Shown here: one piece after another, positions 1-6,237 of the stretch
How positions within the stretch are numbered: the stretch's first letter is position 1
Layout of the letters: each line of letters opens with the position of its first letter
Assembly: GCA_002292895.1 (NCBI GenBank)
Contig: DBCE01000187.1
Location: 6,721-14,563, forward strand
Length of the DNA: 7,843 nt
DNA from: Phycisphaerales bacterium UBA966
Lineage (GTDB): Bacteria > Planctomycetota > Phycisphaerae > Phycisphaerales > SM1A02
Direction: 5' to 3'
Notes under the pieces: model-generated
Told to the model about the DNA's origin: nothing
The model's input: only the letters and a program-made list of their open reading frames with translations
Databases searched by the model: none
Translations under genes and position numbers: made by a program

Positions 1-791
1 CCGGCGATTCCAAAGAACGTTTCCGGCCGCGCGCCGAGTGCCGAGCCAAGTCGAACGATTTCCGCCAGCCCACGTGCCAGCAACGCGCTCTTGGCATTCG
101 ATCCGAGCCCCAACCCATCCACCATGCCGGCGGCAATCGCCACCACGTTCTTTGCAGCACCAGCAATCTCAACGCCCACCACATCGGAGTTCGTATAGAT
201 GCGAAGCCACGGGAGTGAGAATGTCCGCTGCACGCGTTCGGCAAGCGCTGCATCAGTGCTCGCACTCACCATGGTTGCTGGCAACCGCATCGCAAGTTCC
301 GCCGCGATGGTTGGCCCACTGAGCACCGCTACTGGGCGTTCGCCGTGAGCCATCCGCGCAGCATCAGCAATCACCTGACTTGGTCGCAGCAGGGTCTCAT
401 CTTCGATCCCCTTGGTCACACTCACCACCGGAACATCACTGGCCAGATGCGCAGCGATCGGTTGCCATGCCGCCCGAACAAACTGCGTTGGAATGGCGCT
501 CACCACCATCGTTGCGCCGTCGAGCGCCCGCGCGCCGTCATGCTCAAATCGCACGGCTGGGTCAATCACCAACCCGGGCATACGGGGCGAACGTCGCGTA
601 CGCGAAAGTTCTTCAATCACTGCAGGAAACGGGCCCCAAACGCACACCGGCACGCCGCGCTCCGCGAGCATTGCCGCGAGCACCATGCCCATTTGGCCCT
701 CGCCAACAATAGTTACACGTTCAGCGCGCGACAGCGCATCGGCATTATGTGCACGCGCGCTTTGCTGTGTGTTGGCGTCATTCTTCGTCAA
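1..791 (-). CDS. gpsA: NAD(P)H-dependent glycerol-3-phosphate dehydrogenase, 3' truncated by the window
   Basis: Cytosolic enzyme that reduces dihydroxyacetone phosphate to sn-glycerol 3-phosphate for phospholipid synthesis. The visible 263 residues hold the N-terminal Rossmann fold, with dinucleotide loop VTIVGEGQMGMVLA at about 26-39 (GxGxxG intact). They also hold the VTKGIE segment with Lys127, the LSGPTIAAE motif at 157-165, and the C-domain signature GVEIAGAAKNVVAIAAG at 206-222 with the expected catalytic Lys214, then DGLGLGSNAKSALLARGLAE. The family is usually about 330-340 residues, so roughly 70 C-terminal residues lie outside the window. No ATG or GTG precedes the nucleotide loop in this frame. 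The best start is TTG at 789-791, with GGAGG six bases upstream, overlapping the end of ptsH by 14 bases. This gives an N-terminal tail of about 25 residues, longer than usual. The family assignment is very secure; the start is an inference from the ribosome binding site and open frame. Confidence 0.93.
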   Translation of the reverse strand, partial: MTKNDANTQQSARAHNADALSRAERVTIVGEGQMGMVLAAMLAERGVPVCVWGPFPAVIEELSRTRRSPRMPGLVIDPAVRFEHDGARALDGATMVVSAIPTQFVRAAWQPIAAHLASDVPVVSVTKGIEDETLLRPSQVIADAARMAHGERPVAVLSGPTIAAELAMRLPATMVSASTDAALAERVQRTFSLPWLRIYTNSDVVGVEIAGAAKNVVAIAAGMVDGLGLGSNAKSALLARGLAEIVRLGSALGARPETFFGIA

Positions 792-1053
792 ACTTCGCCT
801 CCACTAGTCGCAGCAGGGCGGACAGCGCCTTGCTGGCGTCGGAACCATCGCAGGTGATCTCCAGTTCCGTACCTTGCGTTGCAGCCAAGAGCAGCATCTG
901 CATGATGCTCTTGCCGTCCACTGTTTCATCACCATCCGTGCGGCGCACGCGAACTTCACATTCAAATCCGTTTGCCGCATCAACAAACGCCATCGCCGGC
1001 CGCGCATGCAGCCCGAGGGAGTTCTGAATAGTGGTCAGTGCAGAGTTCAACAT
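778..1053 (-). CDS. ptsH: HPr-type phosphocarrier protein
   Basis: Small (91 aa) cytosolic phosphocarrier of the phosphotransferase system. It normally takes phosphate from enzyme I on a histidine and passes it to an EIIA. The active-site motif SLGLHARPA places the phosphorylatable His at residue 16. A second motif, GKSIMQMLLLAA, places Ser49 at the position equivalent to the regulatory Ser46 of Gram-positive HPr, the target of HPr kinase/phosphorylase. Length and both motifs are typical of HPr or NPr. Its ATG follows the ptsN TGA with no intervening base and has no evident Shine-Dalgarno sequence, so translation is probably coupled to ptsN. Its 3' end carries the ribosome binding site and first codons of gpsA. 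Pairing with EIIA-Ntr suggests a regulatory relay rather than a sugar-transport PTS. Whether Ser49 is used depends on an HPr kinase that is not in the window. NPr (ptsO) is an equally fair name. Confidence 0.95.
   Translation of the reverse strand: MLNSALTTIQNSLGLHARPAMAFVDAANGFECEVRVRRTDGDETVDGKSIMQMLLLAATQGTELEITCDGSDASKALSALLRLVEAKFDEE
798..802 (-). promoter_or_regulatory. Ribosome binding site deciding the TTG start of gpsA
   Basis: On the minus strand the sequence reads GGAGG, then six bases, then TTG (789-791). It lies inside the last codons of ptsH. It is a near-ideal Shine-Dalgarno match at standard spacing. Because no ATG or GTG is available before the GpsA nucleotide-binding loop, it supports TTG as the initiation codon and implies translational coupling of gpsA to ptsH. 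Confidence 0.75.
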
Positions 1054-1530
1054 TCAACGCGACTGCGAAGCGGAGTCGGCCTCCTCAAGGAGACCCCACA
1101 CTTCCGCCGGGGTCTTCGCCTGGCGCAGGAAGCGTCGGAACTTGTCTTGGGTGAGGACGCCGAAGATGCACTCCATGGCGTCGATGTGTTCTTCGGGGCG
1201 ATCTTCTGGTGACAAGAGCAGGAACACCACATGCACCAACTGCTTGTCGAGCGCCTGAAATTCAAGCCCGCCCGGGGCGATGCCCACAGCCACAAAGACG
1301 CGCTGCACTTCAGTGGTCTTCACGTGGGGCGCGGCAACACCATGACCAAATCCGGTGGAGCCGCGCTTCTCGCGCTTGATGACCGCCTTGGAAAGTTCGT
1401 CAATCAGTGCCGGCTTCACGGCGCCTTGGGTAGCCAGCACCTCTACCAATTCGCGGATCGCATCGTCGCGCTTGGTCGACTTGAGCGGTGCGATGATGGC
1501 TTTCTCGACGACGATGTCGCGGAGCTTCAT
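1054..1530 (-). CDS. ptsN: PTS EIIA component, fructose/nitrogen-regulatory (EIIA-Ntr) type
   Basis: Cytosolic EIIA domain protein (158 aa) that accepts phosphate from HPr/NPr. The active-site region GFGHGVAAPHVK at residues 60-71 contains the phosphorylatable His69, matching the GVAxPH family signature. The N-terminus (MKLRDIVVEKAII) and the LLLSPEDRPEEHIDAM stretch are also typical. It is a stand-alone EIIA with no membrane EIIB/EIIC beside it, and it sits between hpf and ptsH, as in nitrogen-PTS clusters. This argues for a regulatory role, known in relatives to cover potassium transport, nitrogen or stress signalling. ATG at 1528-1530 is preceded by AAGGA at 1542-1546, 11 bases upstream, rather long but usable. 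The gene ends in TGA immediately followed by the ptsH ATG. The family is certain; the exact regulated target cannot be told from sequence. Confidence 0.94.
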   Translation of the reverse strand: MKLRDIVVEKAIIAPLKSTKRDDAIRELVEVLATQGAVKPALIDELSKAVIKREKRGSTGFGHGVAAPHVKTTEVQRVFVAVGIAPGGLEFQALDKQLVHVVFLLLSPEDRPEEHIDAMECIFGVLTQDKFRRFLRQAKTPAEVWGLLEEADSASQSR

Positions 1531-1601
1531 GGTGGGTGGTTTCCTTACAACTGCGAGTGCACTGACTGCGCTATCGGCCAGAGTGCAGACTCAAGCCAAA
1601 G

Positions 1602-1628
1602 GCGGTCGCCGGAGTGTCCGGCGACCGC
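1602..1628. other. Perfect 11-bp inverted repeat (hairpin) between hpf and ptsN
   Basis: The arms at 1602-1612 and 1618-1628 are exact reverse complements (GCGGTCGCCGG and CCGGCGACCGC) around a 5-base loop, so transcript from either strand would form a very stable GC-rich stem. It lies 38 bases downstream of the hpf stop and about 70 bases before the ptsN start. On the minus-strand transcript it is followed by CTTTGGCTTGAG, which lacks a proper U tract. It is therefore not a classical intrinsic terminator. It could act as an attenuator, a Rho-assisted terminator, or a 3'-end stabiliser for the upstream message. Confidence 0.6.
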
Positions 1629-1666
1629 ACAGAGTACAGAATTCAGTGGTTGCGCGCGATGACGCG

Positions 1667-1990
1667 TTAGTCAAGCCGTCGGCGTGTCCCAATGTGCTTC
1701 TTAGCGCCACGAATGCGGTCTTTCCATTCATGCAGTTGCCGTACCGCCCGGTCGGAAACTACGTCGACGCAGGCATACAAGTCACGATGCTCACTGTTGG
1801 TCACAAAGTCTTTGTGGTGCTCAACGTCACTCACCACTTCCACGTGGTACCCGTGAGGCACACGTTCAATGATGACACGGATTTCTTGTAGCCGATTGAA
1901 GAAGTGCGGTAGCCGCGACATCTTTCGCTCGATGTAATCCCGGATGGGTTGCGTCAGTTCCATGTGCTTTGCGCTGATGGTGATATGCAT
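1667..1990 (-). CDS. hpf: Ribosome hibernation promoting factor, short form (HPF/RaiA family)
   Basis: A 107-residue protein of the sigma-54 modulation/ribosome-associated inhibitor family, which binds the decoding centre of the 30S subunit and inactivates or stores ribosomes during slow growth. The N-terminus MHITISAKHMELTQPIRDYIERKM and the C-terminal stretch EHRDLYACVDVVSDRAVRQLHEWKDRIR (about 67-94) fit the family fold closely. The length matches short HPF, which lacks the C-terminal dimerisation domain of long HPF. The tail ends in basic residues (GTRRRLD). ATG at 1988-1990 follows the TGA of the upstream metalloprotease by only 6 bases and lacks a clear Shine-Dalgarno sequence, suggesting coupled translation. 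Its position before ptsN mirrors the hpf-ptsN order of proteobacteria, although rpoN is absent and a protease gene occupies the place before it. HPF and RaiA cannot be cleanly separated here. Confidence 0.92.
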   Translation of the reverse strand: MHITISAKHMELTQPIRDYIERKMSRLPHFFNRLQEIRVIIERVPHGYHVEVVSDVEHHKDFVTNSEHRDLYACVDVVSDRAVRQLHEWKDRIRGAKKHIGTRRRLD

Positions 1991-1996
1991 GGCGTA

Positions 1997-3355
1997 TCAA
2001 CTTTCTGATGCAAACTGGACCTTGTAAAGGAATCCACCCCGAATTTCGGCCCATTGAAATTCGGCAGGAGTGACGATTGCATGTTCGCCCGCGCCGCGCG
2101 GCATCGCATTGGCTTGGGCATCAAATATCAAAGTGATTTCACTGCGTTTCCCCTCGCGGCGAATGGTGATCGCCAATTCCGGCACGCGGATTGCTGCGGT
2201 CGCTTCGGTCCATTCGCGGGGTGAACGAACGGGGGTGCCGTCAATTGCAACGATGACATCGCCAGCAACAATTCCCGCGCGTTGTGCCGCCGATCCGCGC
2301 GCCACCCGCGTCACTTCCACACCGTCCGTGGCCGCTTTGATATCTACGCCCACGTTGCGATCGCCGCGCCCCACCGCAACATCAACAGCGGGGCGCGCCA
2401 AGACCCACGCGCGCCAACCTGTTTCAAACTCATCGATGGTTTCGCCAAAGATGTCCTCAATCGCGCGGCGCCCGGTGCGATCCTGCGCAAAGGTGTCCAC
2501 GTACCGCTTGTACCACGCGCGCAGCTTTCCTTGATCGGCCATGTATTCAAAGACCGAACGCACCACTGGATAGAGCGACTGACTCTTAGCCATGAATTCA
2601 TCCGGATTCATGGTGACCACCTGTGCCAGTGAGATAGCGCGCTTGTTTGCCGCAATCTTTCGAGCCTGATTATGCCGCTCCGTAGGTACAAATCGGATGG
2701 AAGTGTCAGGTGCAAGTTCGTACACCTCATACAGCGAAGCAAGGCCTTCTTGCACCCACATCACATGTGGTTGACCGAGCCGTTCCATGTGCCCAAAGTG
2801 CATGGCGTGCGTGTATTCATGGCGGAGAACCGTTCCGATATCGCCCGTGACAATGCGCCGCCGCGGGTGTTCGTACATGCCAGCACTGGTGGGACTGTCA
2901 GCGAATATCTTCTTGATATCTGCCGGCGTGGCAACCGCAACAAATATCTCCGTGTCCGGCGGCGCCTCAAAGAGCGTGGCCGCCTGTTGGTCAATCTGCG
3001 CAGCAAGCATCTTCTGCATATCTGCTTGGCTGGCATCATCAAGACAACTGGCAAACACCATGCGATGCACTTCGTCGATGGAGTAGTGATAGTTGTCGCC
3101 CGGATGATCGCGCCGCCACTCGTCTTGCTGGCGACGCGCGCGCGGGTCGTTGCGCGGCTTTGGAGCGGTGACTACTGGCGGCAGGGCAGGCGAAGATCCG
3201 CCAGACGGGGCCCCTGCTAATCCCTTCCGTCCTGGTCCCGCGGGTGCGGTGGAGGGCGGTCGATCCGAGATGCCTGGCGCTACCGGCGAAGAGCTCTGTG
3301 CAGACGCTCGACCGGCGAGCACCACGATCGCAATGGCGGCAATGAAGCGGCTCAT
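1997..3355 (-). CDS. Exported HExxH (gluzincin-type) metalloprotease with C-terminal PDZ domain
   Basis: Predicted secreted or periplasmic zinc protease; substrate unknown. From ATG at 3353-3355 it has 452 residues. A signal peptide (MSRFIAAIAIVVLAGRASAQS) is followed by a Pro/Ala/Gly/Ser-rich linker to about residue 75. The catalytic domain has HEYTHAMH (His179, Glu180, His183), and WVQEGLASLYE supplies the likely third zinc ligand Glu203, the arrangement of peptidase-MA/M1-like gluzincins. A PDZ domain spans about 334-413 (GSAAQRAGIVAGDVIVAIDGTPV), followed by about 40 residues of unrecognised C-terminus. An earlier in-frame ATG at 3449-3451 adds 32 residues. It has AGG six bases upstream and lies 3 bases after the purN stop, so it could be the real start. 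I prefer 3355 because it puts the signal peptide at the N-terminus, although its AGGA abuts the ATG with no spacer. The gene lies 6 bases before hpf. Protease class is secure; family name and role are not. Confidence 0.85.
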   Translation of the reverse strand: MSRFIAAIAIVVLAGRASAQSSSPVAPGISDRPPSTAPAGPGRKGLAGAPSGGSSPALPPVVTAPKPRNDPRARRQQDEWRRDHPGDNYHYSIDEVHRMVFASCLDDASQADMQKMLAAQIDQQAATLFEAPPDTEIFVAVATPADIKKIFADSPTSAGMYEHPRRRIVTGDIGTVLRHEYTHAMHFGHMERLGQPHVMWVQEGLASLYEVYELAPDTSIRFVPTERHNQARKIAANKRAISLAQVVTMNPDEFMAKSQSLYPVVRSVFEYMADQGKLRAWYKRYVDTFAQDRTGRRAIEDIFGETIDEFETGWRAWVLARPAVDVAVGRGDRNVGVDIKAATDGVEVTRVARGSAAQRAGIVAGDVIVAIDGTPVRSPREWTEATAAIRVPELAITIRREGKRSEITLIFDAQANAMPRGAGEHAIVTPAEFQWAEIRGGFLYKVQFASES

Positions 3356-3454
3356 TCCTATGAAAAGGGTAAGGGCAGACCGGGTGGAAGCCCAGTGTTG
3401 ATTGGCAAGTTCCGCAGTATTTCTGGCTGCAAGCCCGCGGAGCGCCGGCATTAC

Positions 3455-4072
3455 CTACCTACCGCCGAGAACCTGCCGCAGGGCCTCGGGATATGCCACG
3501 CACTCCTCCGCAAAGACCCGCGCTGCCAAGGCTTCCGTGCTGTCCCCGGGATGCACCGCGCAACGCCGCTGCACCACATGCTTGCCGGTGTCGTACGCGC
3601 CGTCCACCCAATGCACCGTGCAGCCGGACACCGTGCTCCCCGCCTCAAGTACCGCGCGATGCACTCGATCGCCGTACATCCCCTGGCCGCCAAAGTCCGG
3701 CAGGAGTGCAGGGTGAATGTTCAACGCGCGACCGTGCCACGCGTCCACGCGGAATCGGCGCAGGTACCCAGCAAGGCATACAAAGTTCACATCGTGCGCC
3801 AGCAGTGCGGCGTCCACTCGATCGTCAAACGTCTCCGCCGGTTCCGGCGACACGACTGCTACCGGAATGCCATGAGCTCGGCACCGATCCGCAGCACCGG
3901 CATCCGCGCGCGTCACCACACACACGGCAACCATCGCTGGAATCTCGCCGCGCGCGCACGCATGCGCAATATTGATAACGGTGCGCCCGCCCCCCGAGGC
4001 GAGCGCACCGATTCGAACAGTTTCGGCAGGCGTCAGTTGCACGCGCCGGTCTGCCACATCAGGAACGACCAT
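3455..4072 (-). CDS. purN: Phosphoribosylglycinamide formyltransferase (GART)
   Basis: Transfers the formyl group of 10-formyltetrahydrofolate to glycinamide ribonucleotide, the third step of de novo purine synthesis, in the cytosol. The 205 residues contain the substrate-binding loop IGALASGGGRTVINI at 21-35, which differs slightly from the usual SGxGSNLQ form. The catalytic trio matches E. coli Asn106/His108/Asp144 as Asn118 and His120 in LNIHPALLPDFGG and Asp161 in GCTVHWVDGAYDTG. Length is near the usual 190-215. The ATG at 4070-4072 overlaps the end of the peptidase gene by 40 bases and has no clear Shine-Dalgarno sequence. A GTG at 4040-4042 would shorten the overlap to 10 bases and remove ten residues not typical of the family, so it is a real alternative. 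The gene ends in TAG at 3455-3457. Function is well supported; the start is uncertain. Confidence 0.93.
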   Translation of the reverse strand: MVVPDVADRRVQLTPAETVRIGALASGGGRTVINIAHACARGEIPAMVAVCVVTRADAGAADRCRAHGIPVAVVSPEPAETFDDRVDAALLAHDVNFVCLAGYLRRFRVDAWHGRALNIHPALLPDFGGQGMYGDRVHRAVLEAGSTVSGCTVHWVDGAYDTGKHVVQRRCAVHPGDSTEALAARVFAEECVAYPEALRQVLGGR

Positions 4073-6123
4073 TGATCAACGGCTTCACGCACGCGAGCCT
4101 CAAGCGGCTTGCCTGCGCCGTGTCCAGCATCACGATCGATGTACAGCAGGATCGGTTCCGCAGCGGAATCACTACCGGTATTCGCTTGCAGCAGTGCGGC
4201 CATCTTGCGCGCATGCAGCGGGTGAACGCGGCTGTCATTCTCACCAGCCGTGAAGAGCACCGCGGGGTACTTGGTGCCCTTCTTGGCATTCTGGTACGGC
4301 GAATACGCATTCAGCCACTTGAACGCATTGGCATCACTGCTTGCGCCGTATTCCGGAACCCAGTACTTGGCAAGCAGGAAGTCCTGGTAGCGCAGCATGT
4401 CGCAGAGTGGAACTGCACTGATCGCTGCGGTCCAAAGTTCTGGTCGCTGTGTCACGGCGGTGGCGGTGAGCAGTCCACCGTTCGAACCACCCATGACTGC
4501 CAAGTGCGCAGCCGAGGTGTACTTATCCGTGGTCAGTTTCTCGGCCACTGCATACAGGTCATCAAACACATTCTGCTTGTTCTGCAGCATGCCGGCCTTG
4601 TGCCACGCGTCACCAAACTCGCCGCCGCCGCGCAGATTGGCCACCACGTAAATGCCACCGCGCTGCACGAATGGAACAATGGTGGGAATGAATTCGGGCG
4701 TCAATGAGACATCAAATCCACCGTAGCCATACAGCACGGCGGGGTTGTTGCCATCCATCTTGGTTCCCTTCTTCATCACTACGAACGCAGGAATTTCCGT
4801 GCCATCTTTGCTCTTGGCGCGGATTTGCGTCACTTCAACATCGTTCATCTTCACGTCAAGTTCTGGCGTTGCCCAAATGGCAGGCTTGTACGGCTTCCAG
4901 AAGATGTCGCAACGGTAAATGGTGCGTGGGCTGTTGTAACTGGCAAACGAGAAGAACATCTCGGTGTGCTTACGGTCGCAGGCCACGGTCACGCTGCCGA
5001 CGCCAGGAACTGGAATCTCGGCAACTGGCTTACCGTCGTACTTGTAGGTGCTCACGGTGTCGTGCGCATCCTTCTGCCACACCACCACAATCTCATCCTT
5101 GCCAAAGTCAACCTGACTCATCACGGCATCCTTCTGCTCAGCAATGATGGTCTTCCAGTTGGATTCTGCGGGATTTTTAATGTCAACCGCTACCAAGCGC
5201 ACGTTGGGTGAGCCAAGCGTGGTGGTCATGTACAGCGTGTCGTCAACAATCTCCACCGGGCTGAACTGTGCACCGCGACCAACTGCGATGGCAATCTTGG
5301 TGTCCTTGCCCTTCTTCAGTTCGTCAAACTTGCCAACCCACAGATCGTTCTCCGTCCAACCGCGGCTCATGCCCAGCACCATCCAACGGTCTTCGCTCAT
5401 CAGTTGTCCAAACGGCACCTCAGACGGATTGGTCTGCTTCATGAGCACCGGATCCTTATCCACCGGCTCGCCGAGCTTGTGATAGGAAACCACGCGGCTA
5501 TAGGGATCCTTTGGATCAGTCAGTTTGCTGTAGATGAACGCATCGCCCCAGTTGTTCCAGCCACCGAATGACACCTTGCCGGGAATCTCGTCAGGAAAGT
5601 GCTCCTTCGTATCGGTGCGCATCACCTTGAGGACGCTCATTTCATCGCCGGCCTTGCTGGAGCCGTATGCAAACTTGGAGCCTTGCCAGGAAGGCATCCA
5701 CCAATCGATGGAAGTGAGACCCGATGGATCGATCACATTCATGTCGATCACCTTCGCGCCGCCCAAGTTGGCGCCGCCGTTACGGACATAGATCGCGGGC
5801 TGGTTCATTCGGCCATCGCGCTGCGCGTAGAAGTAGCCGGGCCCGCGAATGATCGGAACGCTCCACGAGGTGATCTGCATCAGTGGCGTGAGTTCCGTGG
5901 TCAACATATCGCGGCAGCGCAGCGGGTCCAGTGTGGAGCGCAGATTCTGCATCTGCGCGTCCGTCCACGTCTTGACTTCTGGCGAGTCCTTCTCCAACGT
6001 CTCAAGCCAGCGGTAGTCGTCAGTGACCTTGGTCCCGCCGTAATCATCGGTGGTGGGTGAAGTCCGGGTGGCGGGTGGAGCGGCAAGCGCGACGGTGGCG
6101 AGGAGTGCAATGAGCATCGTCAC
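4033..6123 (-). CDS. Secreted prolyl oligopeptidase, S9A family
   Basis: Serine peptidase that cleaves after proline in short peptides. The 696 residues match the usual length. A short signal peptide (MTMLIALLATVALAAPP) points to export. The N-terminal region to about residue 425, including TDDYRWLE at 34-41, forms the seven-bladed propeller that gates access. The alpha/beta-hydrolase domain follows, with YGYGGF at 465-470 (oxyanion Tyr) and NLRGGGEFG at 496-504. The catalytic triad is Ser547 in GGSNGG, Asp630 in ENDSRVHPLH and His668 in RDAGHGAGKP; Arg632 matches the substrate-binding Arg of porcine POP. All residues needed for activity are present. The start is GTG at 6121-6123, with GGAGA at 6132-6136 eight bases upstream. 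An ATG two codons later is possible but is placed less well. The 3' end overlaps purN. It lies 114 bases downstream of map, a spacer large enough for its own promoter. Biological role is probably peptide scavenging. Confidence 0.94.
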   Translation of the reverse strand: MTMLIALLATVALAAPPATRTSPTTDDYGGTKVTDDYRWLETLEKDSPEVKTWTDAQMQNLRSTLDPLRCRDMLTTELTPLMQITSWSVPIIRGPGYFYAQRDGRMNQPAIYVRNGGANLGGAKVIDMNVIDPSGLTSIDWWMPSWQGSKFAYGSSKAGDEMSVLKVMRTDTKEHFPDEIPGKVSFGGWNNWGDAFIYSKLTDPKDPYSRVVSYHKLGEPVDKDPVLMKQTNPSEVPFGQLMSEDRWMVLGMSRGWTENDLWVGKFDELKKGKDTKIAIAVGRGAQFSPVEIVDDTLYMTTTLGSPNVRLVAVDIKNPAESNWKTIIAEQKDAVMSQVDFGKDEIVVVWQKDAHDTVSTYKYDGKPVAEIPVPGVGSVTVACDRKHTEMFFSFASYNSPRTIYRCDIFWKPYKPAIWATPELDVKMNDVEVTQIRAKSKDGTEIPAFVVMKKGTKMDGNNPAVLYGYGGFDVSLTPEFIPTIVPFVQRGGIYVVANLRGGGEFGDAWHKAGMLQNKQNVFDDLYAVAEKLTTDKYTSAAHLAVMGGSNGGLLTATAVTQRPELWTAAISAVPLCDMLRYQDFLLAKYWVPEYGASSDANAFKWLNAYSPYQNAKKGTKYPAVLFTAGENDSRVHPLHARKMAALLQANTGSDSAAEPILLYIDRDAGHGAGKPLEARVREAVDQWSFLMWQTGACN

Positions 6124-6155
6124 AGGATAAGTCTCCGCGATGGTTTATGCCCGCC

Positions 6156-6195
6156 GCGCACGGTGACGCGCCCATTGCGCACTGTGACACCGCCC
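6156..6195. repeat. Imperfect direct repeat upstream of the prolyl oligopeptidase gene
   Basis: Two near-copies, GCGCACGGTGACGCGCCC at 6156-6173 and GCGCACTGTGACACCGCCC at 6177-6195, begin 21 bases apart, two helical turns. A further GTGAC core lies at 6224-6228, 40 bases beyond the second core. They sit between the map stop and the oligopeptidase start, where an operator could lie. I see no convincing -35/-10 pair beside them, and GC-rich DNA can give such repeats by chance. Confidence 0.35.
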
Positions 6196-6237
6196 GCTAC
6201 GCGGCACGCGGGTTACAACCTTTGTGACAGTCGTTCT

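Noticed and set aside
1602..1628. Hairpin as a classical Rho-independent terminator
   Set aside because: Neither strand has a run of T after the stem (CTTTGG on the minus strand, ACAGAG on the plus strand), so I list it only as an inverted repeat.
1231..1891. Overlapping plus-strand frames across ptsN and hpf
   Set aside because: Both are antisense to well-conserved genes and lack recognisable domains.
3395..4075. Long plus-strand open frame (226 codons) opposite purN
   Set aside because: It lies wholly antisense to a gene with intact catalytic motifs, its translation is rich in Arg/His/Pro/Ala as expected of a shadow frame in GC-rich DNA, and I recognise no domain in it.
4072..4707. Plus-strand open frame (211 codons) opposite the oligopeptidase catalytic domain
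   Set aside because: The opposite strand encodes the Ser, Asp and His triad in proper order; the plus-strand product has no recognisable motif.
6199..6213. Possible terminator after map (CCCGC...GCGGG)
   Set aside because: The stem is only about 5 bp with a long loop and no T tract.
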